Shown here piece by piece: positions 1 to 8,266 of a stretch of 64,000 bases of DNA. The notes beneath the pieces were generated by a model. The model saw only the letters and a list, made by a program, of their open reading frames with translations, was not told where the DNA came from and made no database searches. The translations under genes and the position numbers were made by a program. Every line of letters begins with the position of its first letter. Position 1 is the first letter of the stretch. This DNA is from Escherichia ruysiae. Its GTDB lineage: Bacteria; Pseudomonadota; Gammaproteobacteria; Enterobacterales; Enterobacteriaceae. Location of the stretch: the NCBI RefSeq assembly GCF_902498915.1, contig NZ_CABVLQ010000001.1. One strand, 5' to 3'.

Positions 1-81
1 ATCGAAGGGTTGACCGACGAAAAAGCCGGAGCACTGATTATGGCTGCCCGTAATATTTGCTGGTTCGGTGACGAAGCGTAA
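1..81 (+). CDS. nusA: Transcription termination/antitermination factor NusA, C-terminal end (partial)
   Basis: The first 26 codons plus a TAA in frame 1 read as the C-terminal tail of NusA (ends NICWFGDEA). NusA binds RNA polymerase and modulates pausing, termination and antitermination. Only the tail of the last acidic repeat is inside the window. The stop lies 24 bp before infB, which fits the conserved nusA-infB operon, so the genes are co-transcribed. Identification rests on the tail sequence plus this neighbour. Confidence 0.93.
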   Translation: MEGLTDEKAGALIMAARNICWFGDEA

Positions 82-105
82 TAAACTGTAGCAGGAAGGA
101 ACAGC

Positions 106-2778
106 ATGACAGATGTAACGATTAAAACGCTGGCCGCAGAGCGACAGACCTCCGTGGAACGCCTGGTACAGCAATTTGCTGATGCAGGTATCCGGAAGTC
201 TGCTGACGACTCTGTGACTGCACAAGAGAAACAGACTTTAATTGACCACCTGAATCAGAAAAATTCAGGGCCGGACAAATTAACGCTGCAACGTAAAACA
301 CGTAGCACCCTTAACATTCCTGGTACCGGTGGAAAAAGCAAATCGGTACAAATCGAAGTCCGCAAGAAACGCACCTTTGTGAAACGCGATCCGCAAGAGG
401 CTGAACGCCTTGCAGCGGAAGAGCAAGCGCAGCGTGAAGCGGAAGAGCAAGCCCGTCGTGAGGCAGAAGAATTGGCCAAACGCGAGGCGCAACAAAAAGC
501 TGAACGTGAGGCCGCAGAACAAGCTAAACGTGAAGCCGCTGAACAAGCGAAACGTGAAGCTGCGGAAAAAGACAAAGTGAGCAATCAACAAGACGATATG
601 ACTAAAAACGCCCAGGCTGAAAAAGCCCGCCGTGAGCAGGAAGCTGCAGAGCTCAAGCGTAAAGCTGAAGAAGAAGCGCGTCGTAAACTCGAAGAAGAAG
701 CACGTCGCGTTGCTGAAGAAGCACGTCGTATGGCGGAAGAAAACAAATGGACTGATAGCGCGGAACCGACCGAAGATTCCAGCGATTATCACGTTACAAC
801 CTCTCAACATGCTCGCCAGGCAGAAGACGAAAGCGATCGTGAAGTCGAAGGCGGCCGTGGCCGTGGTCGTAACGCGAAAGCAGCGCGTCCGAAAAAAGGC
901 AACAAACACTCTGAATCTAAGGCCGATCGCGAAGAAGCGCGCGCAGCAGTACGTGGCGGTAAAGGCGGAAAACGCAAAGGTTCTTCACTGCAGCAGGGCT
1001 TCCAGAAGCCAGCTCAGGCCGTTAACCGTGACGTGGTGATCGGTGAAACCATCACCGTTGGCGAACTGGCTAACAAGATGGCGGTTAAAGGCTCTCAGGT
1101 CATCAAAGCGATGATGAAACTGGGCGCAATGGCAACCATCAACCAGGTCATCGACCAGGAAACCGCACAGCTGGTTGCCGAAGAGATGGGTCACAAAGTT
1201 ATCCTGCGTCGTGAAAACGAACTGGAAGAAGCGGTAATGAGCGACCGTGATACTGGTGCTGCGGCTGAACCGCGTGCTCCAGTTGTGACCATCATGGGTC
1301 ACGTTGACCACGGTAAAACCTCCCTGCTGGACTACATTCGTTCAACGAAAGTGGCCTCTGGCGAAGCAGGTGGCATTACCCAGCACATCGGTGCATACCA
1401 CGTTGAAACTGAAAACGGCATGATCACCTTCCTGGACACCCCGGGGCACGCCGCGTTTACTTCAATGCGTGCACGTGGTGCGCAGGCAACGGATATCGTA
1501 GTTCTGGTTGTCGCTGCAGATGACGGCGTAATGCCGCAGACCATTGAAGCAATCCAGCACGCGAAAGCGGCGGGTGTGCCGGTTGTGGTTGCTGTGAACA
1601 AAATCGATAAGCCAGAAGCCGATCCGGATCGCGTTAAGAACGAACTGTCCCAGTACGGCATTCTGCCGGAAGAGTGGGGCGGTGAAAGCCAGTTCGTACA
1701 CGTATCTGCAAAAGCAGGTACAGGTATCGACGAACTGCTGGATGCGATCCTGCTGCAGGCTGAAGTCCTGGAACTGAAAGCCGTGCGTAACGGGATGGCG
1801 AGCGGTGCGGTTATCGAATCCTTCCTCGATAAAGGCCGTGGTCCGGTTGCAACTGTACTGGTACGTGAAGGTACTCTGCACAAGGGCGACATCGTTCTGT
1901 GTGGCTTCGAATACGGTCGTGTTCGTGCAATGCGTAACGAACTCGGTCAGGAAGTGCTGGAAGCAGGCCCGTCCATTCCGGTGGAAATCCTTGGCCTGTC
2001 CGGTGTTCCGGCTGCGGGTGACGAAGTTACCGTTGTTCGTGACGAGAAGAAAGCTCGTGAAGTTGCACTGTACCGTCAGGGCAAATTCCGTGAAGTTAAA
2101 CTGGCGCGTCAGCAGAAATCTAAACTCGAGAACATGTTCGCCAACATGACCGAAGGCGAAGTTCACGAAGTGAATATCGTCCTGAAGGCAGACGTACAGG
2201 GTTCTGTGGAAGCGATTTCCGACTCCTTGCTGAAACTGTCTACTGACGAAGTTAAAGTGAAGATCATCGGTTCTGGCGTAGGTGGTATCACCGAAACCGA
2301 CGCCACCCTGGCGGCTGCATCCAACGCCATCCTGGTTGGCTTTAACGTTCGTGCTGATGCCTCTGCACGTAAAGTGATTGAAGCGGAAAGCCTGGATCTG
2401 CGTTACTACTCCGTCATCTATAACCTGATCGATGAAGTTAAAGCGGCGATGAGCGGTATGCTGTCTCCGGAACTGAAACAGCAGATCATCGGTCTGGCAG
2501 AAGTGCGTGACGTGTTCAAATCACCGAAATTCGGCGCCATCGCAGGCTGTATGGTTACCGAAGGTGTGGTTAAACGTCACAACCCGATCCGCGTTCTGCG
2601 CGACAACGTGGTTATCTACGAAGGCGAGCTGGAGTCCCTGCGCCGCTTCAAAGATGACGTTAACGAAGTCCGTAACGGTATGGAATGTGGTATCGGCGTT
2701 AAGAACTACAACGACGTCCGCACTGGCGATGTGATCGAAGTATTCGAAATCATCGAGATTCAGCGTACGATTGCCTAA
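106..2778 (+). CDS. infB: Translation initiation factor IF-2
   Basis: GTPase that delivers fMet-tRNA to the 30S subunit and promotes 50S joining. The 890-residue length equals E. coli IF2-1. A small N-terminal fold is followed by a long Ala/Glu/Arg-rich charged helix (about residues 100-220), then the G domain with G1 motif GHVDHGKT near 398, DTPGH, and NKID at 498-501, then the beta-barrel and C-terminal fMet-tRNA domains. In-frame internal starts for the known shorter isoforms are visible: GTG at 577 (codon 158) and ATG at 598 (codon 165). Residue 490 is Gly, not the Gln of K-12, which is the known natural IF2 polymorphism. An AGGAAGGA Shine-Dalgarno precedes the ATG. Confidence 0.98.
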   Translation: MTDVTIKTLAAERQTSVERLVQQFADAGIRKSADDSVTAQEKQTLIDHLNQKNSGPDKLTLQRKTRSTLNIPGTGGKSKSVQIEVRKKRTFVKRDPQEAERLAAEEQAQREAEEQARREAEELAKREAQQKAEREAAEQAKREAAEQAKREAAEKDKVSNQQDDMTKNAQAEKARREQEAAELKRKAEEEARRKLEEEARRVAEEARRMAEENKWTDSAEPTEDSSDYHVTTSQHARQAEDESDREVEGGRGRGRNAKAARPKKGNKHSESKADREEARAAVRGGKGGKRKGSSLQQGFQKPAQAVNRDVVIGETITVGELANKMAVKGSQVIKAMMKLGAMATINQVIDQETAQLVAEEMGHKVILRRENELEEAVMSDRDTGAAAEPRAPVVTIMGHVDHGKTSLLDYIRSTKVASGEAGGITQHIGAYHVETENGMITFLDTPGHAAFTSMRARGAQATDIVVLVVAADDGVMPQTIEAIQHAKAAGVPVVVAVNKIDKPEADPDRVKNELSQYGILPEEWGGESQFVHVSAKAGTGIDELLDAILLQAEVLELKAVRNGMASGAVIESFLDKGRGPVATVLVREGTLHKGDIVLCGFEYGRVRAMRNELGQEVLEAGPSIPVEILGLSGVPAAGDEVTVVRDEKKAREVALYRQGKFREVKLARQQKSKLENMFANMTEGEVHEVNIVLKADVQGSVEAISDSLLKLSTDEVKVKIIGSGVGGITETDATLAAASNAILVGFNVRADASARKVIEAESLDLRYYSVIYNLIDEVKAAMSGMLSPELKQQIIGLAEVRDVFKSPKFGAIAGCMVTEGVVKRHNPIRVLRDNVVIYEGELESLRRFKDDVNEVRNGMECGIGVKNYNDVRTGDVIEVFEIIEIQRTIA

Positions 2779-2789
2779 GGTTGATTGGG

Positions 2790-2870
2790 TGTAGGCCGGA
2801 TAAGGCGTTTGAGTCACTTCCGGCAGCCGTTGCCTGATGTGACGCTGGCGCGTCTTATCAGGCCTACGCG
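2790..2870. repeat. REP pair (BIME) between infB and rbfA
   Basis: Two inverted REP units, GTAGGCCGGATAAGGCGTTT and a facing copy ending CGTCTTATCAGGCCTACGCG, can fold into one extended hairpin in the infB-rbfA intergenic RNA. REP elements here could stabilise the upstream infB message or bind gyrase/IHF; that role is inferred from the class. Confidence 0.9.
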
Positions 2871-2898
2871 AACAGCCCTTCCACCTGAAATTAATTTT

Positions 2899-2926
2899 AA
2901 AAAGGGGCTTATGGCCCCTTTTTTGT
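2899..2926 (+). terminator. Terminator-like hairpin upstream of rbfA
   Basis: A GGGGC-TTAT-GGCCCC type stem followed by a run of T lies just before the rbfA Shine-Dalgarno (CAGGAG). It looks like an intrinsic terminator inside the operon and probably gives partial attenuation or a processing site between infB and rbfA. Confidence 0.65.
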
Positions 2927-2940
2927 CAGGAGAATTTATT

Positions 2941-3342
2941 ATGGCGAAAGAATTTGGTCGCCCGCAGCGCGTAGCGCAGGAAATGCAAAAAGAGATCGCT
3001 CTCATCCTGCAACGCGAAATTAAAGATCCTCGTCTGGGCATGATGACCACCGTTTCCGGTGTCGAAATGTCTCGTGACCTGGCGTATGCGAAAGTATATG
3101 TGACGTTCCTTAACGACAAAGATGAAGACGCGGTTAAAGCAGGCATCAAAGCGTTGCAGGAAGCCTCTGGTTTCATCCGCAGCCTGCTGGGCAAAGCGAT
3201 GCGCCTGCGTATCGTGCCGGAACTGACCTTCTTCTACGACAACTCATTGGTTGAAGGGATGCGTATGTCAAACCTGGTGACCAGCGTGGTCAAACATGAC
3301 GAAGAACGTCGTGTTAACCCGGACGACAGCAAGGAGGACTAA
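2941..3342 (+). CDS. rbfA: 30S ribosome-binding factor RbfA
   Basis: 133 residues, the usual length, beginning [18 protein letters not shown]. RbfA is a KH-like protein that binds immature 30S subunits, assists 16S 5' end maturation and is needed for growth in the cold. A longer in-frame reading from 2785 crosses the REP and the terminator-like hairpin; I reject it because the ATG at 2941 has a good CAGGAG ribosome site and gives the family length. Its TAA shares one base with the truB ATG (TAATG), suggesting translational coupling. Confidence 0.97.
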
Positions 3343-4286
3343 TGAGTCGTCCTCGTCGTCGCGGTCGCGACATTAACGGCGTTTTGTTGCTGGATAAACC
3401 GCAGGGTATGTCCAGCAACGATGCGCTGCAAAAAGTGAAACGCATTTATAACGCCAACCGTGCCGGACACACCGGCGCGCTGGATCCGCTGGCAACCGGC
3501 ATGTTACCGATTTGCCTTGGGGAAGCGACGAAGTTTTCCCAGTATCTGCTGGACTCCGACAAACGTTATCGGGTGATTGCGCGTCTTGGGCAGCGTACCG
3601 ATACTTCCGACGCTGACGGACAAATCGTTGAGGAGCGTCCGGTAACCTTTAGTGCAGAGCAACTGGCGGCAGCACTGGATACGTTCCGTGGCGATATCGA
3701 ACAGATCCCTTCGATGTATTCGGCGCTGAAATATCAGGGCAAAAAACTGTATGAGTACGCGCGTCAGGGCATTGAAGTCCCACGCGAAGCGCGTCCGATT
3801 ACCGTTTATGAACTGCTGTTTATTCGTCATGAAGGCAATGAGCTGGAGCTGGAAGTTCATTGCTCAAAAGGCACCTATATCCGCACCATCATTGATGACC
3901 TGGGTGAAAAACTCGGCTGTGGCGCGCATGTTATTTACCTGCGCCGTCTGGCGGTAAGTAAATATCCAGTCGAACGGATGGTGACTCTGGAACATCTGCG
4001 TGAATTGGTTGAGCAAGCTGAACAGCAAGAGATTCCGGCGGCACAATTGCTTGATCCATTATTGATGCCAATGGACAGTCCAGCTTCGGACTACCCGGTA
4101 GTGAATCTTCCGTTAACATCTTCTGTTTACTTCAAAAATGGTAACCCGGTTCGTACATCTGGTGCGCCGCTGGAAGGACTGGTTCGTGTTACAGAAGGTG
4201 AGAACGGCAAGTTTATCGGTATGGGCGAAATTGACGATGAAGGCCGTGTCGCGCCTCGTCGCCTGGTGGTTGAATACCCGGCGTAA
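3342..4286 (+). CDS. truB: tRNA pseudouridine(55) synthase TruB
   Basis: Makes pseudouridine 55 in the T-loop of nearly all tRNAs and also acts as a tRNA chaperone. 314 residues, as in E. coli. The catalytic motif GHTGALDPLATGMLP carries the nucleophile Asp48. A C-terminal PUA domain (about 250-314) completes the family architecture. It overlaps rbfA by one base and is followed by the rpsO promoter region. Confidence 0.98.
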   Translation: MSRPRRRGRDINGVLLLDKPQGMSSNDALQKVKRIYNANRAGHTGALDPLATGMLPICLGEATKFSQYLLDSDKRYRVIARLGQRTDTSDADGQIVEERPVTFSAEQLAAALDTFRGDIEQIPSMYSALKYQGKKLYEYARQGIEVPREARPITVYELLFIRHEGNELELEVHCSKGTYIRTIIDDLGEKLGCGAHVIYLRRLAVSKYPVERMVTLEHLRELVEQAEQQEIPAAQLLDPLLMPMDSPASDYPVVNLPLTSSVYFKNGNPVRTSGAPLEGLVRVTEGENGKFIGMGEIDDEGRVAPRRLVVEYPA

Positions 4287-4349
4287 TGTTAACCGTCTTG
4301 CGATAACAGGTCGCTACGAGTAGAATACTGCCGCTTAACGTCGCGTAAA

Positions 4350-4377
4350 TTGTTTAACACTTTGCGTAACGTACACT
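4350..4377 (+). promoter_or_regulatory. Probable rpsO promoter
   Basis: A TTGTTT (4350-4355) and TACACT (4372-4377) pair with a 16-bp spacer lies about 60 bp upstream of rpsO, where the known P1 promoter of rpsO-pnp maps in E. coli. The leader between this site and the rpsO start holds the S15 autoregulatory pseudoknot in E. coli; I did not fold it. Confidence 0.65.
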
Positions 4378-4434
4378 GGGATCGCTGAATTAGAGATCGG
4401 CGTCCTTTCATTCTATATACTTTGGAGTTTTAAA

Positions 4435-4704
4435 ATGTCTCTAAGTACTGAAGCAACAGCTAAAATCGTTTCTGAGTTTGGTCGTGGTGAAAACGACACC
4501 GGTTCTACCGAAGTTCAGGTAGCACTGCTGACTGCACAGATCAACCACCTGCAGGGTCACTTTGCAGAGCACAAAAAAGATCACCACAGCCGTCGTGGTC
4601 TGCTGCGCATGGTTTCTCAGCGTCGTAAACTGCTCGACTACCTGAAACGTAAAGACGTAGCACGTTACACCCAGCTCATTGAGCGTCTGGGTCTGCGTCG
4701 CTAA
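4435..4704 (+). CDS. rpsO: 30S ribosomal protein S15
   Basis: 89 residues, identical in layout to E. coli S15 (MSLSTEATAKIV start, RRKLLDYLKRKD helix). S15 binds 16S rRNA early, at the central-domain three-way junction, and makes inter-subunit bridge B4. It represses its own translation through the leader pseudoknot. It is followed by a strong intrinsic terminator and then pnp, which is also partly transcribed from here. Confidence 0.99.
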   Translation: MSLSTEATAKIVSEFGRGENDTGSTEVQVALLTAQINHLQGHFAEHKKDHHSRRGLLRMVSQRRKLLDYLKRKDVARYTQLIERLGLRR

Positions 4705-4710
4705 TTCTTG

Positions 4711-4746
4711 CGAGTTTCAGAAAAGGGGCCTGAGTGGCCCCTTTTT
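4711..4746 (+). terminator. rpsO intrinsic terminator (t1)
   Basis: Stem AGGGGCC...GGCCCCTTTTTT directly after the rpsO stop. In E. coli it is a leaky terminator that lets part of rpsO transcription continue into pnp. Confidence 0.93.
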
Positions 4747-4930
4747 TCAAGCTAACGGCAGCAATTCACTGGAAACTAATGTATTGTTGCTATGAATGAT
4801 CTTCCGTTGCAGAGGTTCGCGCGGCTAATGAGAGGCTTTACCCACATCAGGCTGGGTTAGGGTTGTCATTAGTCGCGAGGATGCGCAGAAGATCGGGTAT
4901 TAACACCAGCGCCGTTAAGGTGCTGTCTAA
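4745..4930 (-). ncRNA. psrO: Possible sRNA PsrO/SraG antisense in the rpsO-pnp spacer
   Basis: In K-12 an sRNA (SraG/PsrO) is encoded between rpsO and pnp on the strand opposite pnp. The spacer is conserved here, so the gene is probably present. I cannot define its ends from sequence alone; the interval given is the whole candidate spacer. Confidence 0.35.
4812..4892 (+). promoter_or_regulatory. pnp leader RNase III stem-loop
   Basis: A long imperfect hairpin pairs GCGCGGCTAATGA (about 4818-4832) with TCATTAGTCGCG (about 4867-4878). This is the leader structure cut by RNase III in E. coli, after which PNPase represses its own translation. Confidence 0.8.
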
Positions 4931-4950
4931 GAAAGAGAAAGGATATTACA

Positions 4951-7086
4951 TTGCTTAATCCGATCGTTCGTAAATTCCAGTACGGTCAACACACCGTAAC
5001 TCTGGAAACTGGCATGATGGCGCGTCAAGCCACTGCCGCTGTTATGGTTAGCATGGATGACACTGCGGTATTCGTTACCGTTGTTGGTCAGAAAAAAGCC
5101 AAACCAGGTCAGGATTTCTTCCCACTGACCGTTAACTATCAGGAGCGTACCTACGCTGCTGGTCGTATCCCGGGTAGCTTCTTCCGTCGTGAAGGCCGCC
5201 CAAGCGAAGGCGAAACCCTGATCGCGCGTCTGATTGACCGCCCGATTCGCCCGCTGTTCCCGGAAGGCTTCGTCAACGAAGTTCAGGTTATCGCCACCGT
5301 TGTTTCTGTTAACCCGCAGGTTAACCCGGATATCGTCGCGATGATTGGTGCTTCTGCAGCACTGTCTCTGTCTGGTATTCCGTTCAATGGTCCGATTGGT
5401 GCTGCCCGCGTGGGTTACATCAATGATCAGTACGTATTGAACCCGACCCAGGACGAGCTGAAAGAGAGCAAACTGGATCTGGTTGTTGCGGGTACTGAAG
5501 CCGCTGTACTAATGGTTGAATCTGAAGCTGAACTGCTGAGCGAAGACCAGATGCTGGGCGCAGTGGTGTTCGGTCATGAACAACAGCAGGTTGTTATTCA
5601 GAACATCAATGAACTGGTGAAAGAAGCCGGTAAACCGCGTTGGGACTGGCAGCCGGAGCCGGTAAACGAAGAGCTGAACGCACGCGTTGCTGCACTGGCT
5701 GAAGCTCGTCTGAGCGATGCTTACCGCATCACCGACAAACAAGAGCGTTATGCGCAGGTTGACGTGATCAAATCTGAAACCATCGCGACGCTGCTTGCTG
5801 AAGACGAAACCCTGGACGAAAACGAACTGGGTGAAATTCTGCACGCTATCGAGAAAAACGTTGTTCGTAGCCGCGTACTGGCAGGCGAACCGCGTATCGA
5901 CGGTCGTGAAAAAGATATGATCCGTGGTCTGGATGTCCGTACTGGCGTGCTGCCGCGTACTCACGGTTCTGCGCTGTTCACCCGTGGTGAAACTCAGGCG
6001 CTGGTTACCGCAACGCTGGGTACTGCACGTGACGCGCAGGTTCTTGATGAACTGATGGGCGAGCGTACCGATACCTTCCTGTTCCACTACAACTTCCCTC
6101 CGTACTCCGTAGGCGAAACTGGCATGGTCGGTTCTCCGAAGCGTCGTGAAATTGGTCACGGTCGTCTGGCGAAGCGTGGCGTGCTGGCTGTAATGCCGGA
6201 TATGGACAAATTCCCGTACACCGTACGTGTTGTGTCTGAAATCACCGAATCCAACGGTTCCTCTTCTATGGCTTCCGTGTGCGGCGCTTCTCTGGCGCTG
6301 ATGGACGCAGGTGTGCCGATCAAAGCCGCCGTTGCGGGTATCGCAATGGGTCTGGTGAAAGAAGGCGACAACTACGTTGTACTGTCTGACATTCTGGGTG
6401 ACGAAGACCATCTGGGCGATATGGACTTCAAAGTTGCGGGTTCCCGCGACGGTATCTCTGCATTGCAGATGGATATCAAAATTGAAGGTATCACCAAAGA
6501 GATCATGCAGGTTGCGCTGAACCAGGCTAAAGGTGCGCGTCTGCATATCCTTGGCGTAATGGAACAGGCGATCAACGCGCCACGTGGCGATATCTCTGAG
6601 TTCGCTCCGCGTATCCATACCATCAAGATCAACCCGGACAAGATCAAAGACGTTATCGGTAAAGGCGGTTCTGTTATCCGTGCCCTGACCGAAGAAACCG
6701 GCACAACCATCGAAATCGAAGATGACGGTACTGTGAAGATCGCAGCGACCGACGGCGAGAAAGCGAAACATGCTATTCGTCGTATCGAAGAGATCACTGC
6801 AGAAATCGAAGTGGGCCGCGTCTACAATGGTAAAGTGACCCGTATCGTTGACTTTGGCGCATTTGTTGCCATCGGTGGCGGTAAAGAAGGTCTGGTACAC
6901 ATCTCTCAGATCGCTGACAAACGCGTTGAGAAAGTGACCGATTACCTGCAGATGGGTCAGGAAGTGCCGGTGAAAGTTCTGGAAGTTGATCGCCAGGGCC
7001 GTATCCGTCTGAGCATTAAAGAAGCGACTGAGCAGTCTCAACCTGCTGCAGCACCGGAAGCTCCGGCTGCTGAACAGGGCGAGTAA
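4951..7086 (+). CDS. pnp: Polyribonucleotide nucleotidyltransferase (PNPase)
   Basis: Phosphorolytic 3'-5' exoribonuclease and degradosome component that can also add tails. Translation begins at TTG (4951) after GAGAAAGGA, giving the 711 residues known in E. coli. Two RNase PH-like domains (about 1-210 and 310-540) flank a helical domain, followed by KH (about 550-610) and S1 (about 620-690) RNA-binding domains and an Ala/Pro-rich tail that meets RNase E. The GVLPRTHGSALFTRGETQAL block of the second core is intact. Autoregulated by RNase III cleavage of the leader. Confidence 0.98.
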   Translation: MLNPIVRKFQYGQHTVTLETGMMARQATAAVMVSMDDTAVFVTVVGQKKAKPGQDFFPLTVNYQERTYAAGRIPGSFFRREGRPSEGETLIARLIDRPIRPLFPEGFVNEVQVIATVVSVNPQVNPDIVAMIGASAALSLSGIPFNGPIGAARVGYINDQYVLNPTQDELKESKLDLVVAGTEAAVLMVESEAELLSEDQMLGAVVFGHEQQQVVIQNINELVKEAGKPRWDWQPEPVNEELNARVAALAEARLSDAYRITDKQERYAQVDVIKSETIATLLAEDETLDENELGEILHAIEKNVVRSRVLAGEPRIDGREKDMIRGLDVRTGVLPRTHGSALFTRGETQALVTATLGTARDAQVLDELMGERTDTFLFHYNFPPYSVGETGMVGSPKRREIGHGRLAKRGVLAVMPDMDKFPYTVRVVSEITESNGSSSMASVCGASLALMDAGVPIKAAVAGIAMGLVKEGDNYVVLSDILGDEDHLGDMDFKVAGSRDGISALQMDIKIEGITKEIMQVALNQAKGARLHILGVMEQAINAPRGDISEFAPRIHTIKINPDKIKDVIGKGGSVIRALTEETGTTIEIEDDGTVKIAATDGEKAKHAIRRIEEITAEIEVGRVYNGKVTRIVDFGAFVAIGGGKEGLVHISQIADKRVEKVTDYLQMGQEVPVKVLEVDRQGRIRLSIKEATEQSQPAAAPEAPAAEQGE

Positions 7087-7087
7087 G

Positions 7088-7122
7088 GTTGCCATTTGCC
7101 CTCCGCTGCGGCGGGGGGCTTT
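7088..7122 (+). terminator. Terminator-like hairpin after pnp
   Basis: GCCCTCCGC-TGC-GGCGGGGGGC followed by TTTT directly after the pnp stop; a GC-rich stem with a short T run separating pnp from nlpI. Confidence 0.75.
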
Positions 7123-7194
7123 TAACCGGGCAGGACGCCTTGTTAGCAACCGGGAACAGGACGTTCATTCAACCGTGGTCTTCGGGAGTGGGAA

Positions 7195-8079
7195 ATGAAG
7201 CCTTTTTTGCGCTGGTGTTTCGTTGCGACAGCACTTACGCTTGCAGGATGCAGTAATACTTCCTGGCGTAAAAGTGAAGTCCTCGCAGTGCCATTGCAAC
7301 CGACTTTACAGCAGGAAGTGATTCTGGCACGTATGGAACAGATCCTTGCCAGTCGGGCTTTAACCGATGACGAGCGCGCACAGCTTTTATATGAGCGCGG
7401 AGTGTTGTATGATAGTCTCGGTCTGAGGGCATTAGCGCGTAACGATTTTTCGCAGGCGCTGGCAATCCGACCGGATATGCCTGAAGTATTCAATTACTTA
7501 GGCATATATTTAACGCAGGCAGGCAATTTTGATGCTGCCTATGAAGCGTTTGATTCTGTACTTGAGCTTGATCCAACTTACAACTACGCGCACTTGAATC
7601 GCGGGATCGCATTATATTACGGCGGTCGTGACAAGTTAGCGCAAGATGATCTGCTGGCGTTTTATCAAGACGATCCCAATGATCCTTTCCGTAGTCTGTG
7701 GCTTTATCTCGCCGAGCAGAAGCTCGATGAGAAGCAGGCTAAAGAAGTGTTGAAACAGCACTTCGAAAAATCGGACAAGGAGCAGTGGGGATGGAACATT
7801 GTCGAGTTCTACCTGGGCAACATTAGCGAACAAACGTTAATGGAAAGGCTCAAGGCGGACGCAACGGATAACACCTCGCTCGCTGAGCATCTCAGTGAAA
7901 CCAACTTCTATTTAGGTAAGTACTACCTAAGTCTGGGGGATTTGGACAGCGCCACGGCACTGTTCAAACTGGCGGTTGCCAACAACGTTCATAACTTTGT
8001 TGAGCACCGATACGCATTGTTGGAATTATCGCTCCTGGGCCAGGACCAAGATGACCTGGCAGAATCGGACCAGCAATAG
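7195..8079 (+). CDS. nlpI: Outer-membrane lipoprotein NlpI (TPR adaptor)
   Basis: 294 residues. The lipobox LAGC puts the lipidated Cys at residue 19 and Ser follows at +2, so the protein should go to the outer membrane. Tetratricopeptide repeats fill about residues 60-200 and 230-285. In E. coli NlpI is an adaptor for the protease Prc, controlling MepS turnover and scaffolding peptidoglycan hydrolases. It lies between pnp and deaD as in K-12. The ATG at 7195 follows GGGAGTGGGAA. Confidence 0.97.
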
Positions 8080-8185
8080 CTGACGTACACATCAGCCCGT
8101 AATCTTATTTGATTGCCATCACCTTAACGGGTGAGGGCGTTGTTGTTCGTTAATACACCTACTTTGAGCCGGTTCACACTTTTCA

Positions 8186-8266
8186 ATGAAAATTGCTGAT
8201 CAATTTCATGATGAGTTATGTAGACTGGCCGCCATTAATTTTGAGGCACACGTACTACATGGCTGA
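8186..8266 (+). CDS. yrbN: Small protein YrbN overlapping the deaD start
   Basis: A 26-codon frame, [12 protein letters not shown] onward and ending AHVLHG, starts at 8186 and stops at 8266, eight bases inside deaD and in another frame. It matches the small protein YrbN annotated in K-12. Function is unknown. The overlap suggests translational coupling or leader-type control of deaD. Confidence 0.75.

Noticed and set aside
280..909. Long frames opposite and beside the charged region of infB
   Set aside because: They arise from repeated Ala/Glu/Arg codons in the IF-2 linker; Phe/Cys-rich low-complexity translations.
2785..2940. 52-codon N-terminal extension of rbfA
   Set aside because: It runs through a REP pair and a terminator-like hairpin; the ATG at 2941 has a good ribosome site and gives the normal length.
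5509..7149. 546-codon minus-strand frame opposite pnp
   Set aside because: It mirrors the codon pattern of pnp, has no family resemblance, and is Phe/His/Arg-rich as antisense shadows of highly expressed genes are.
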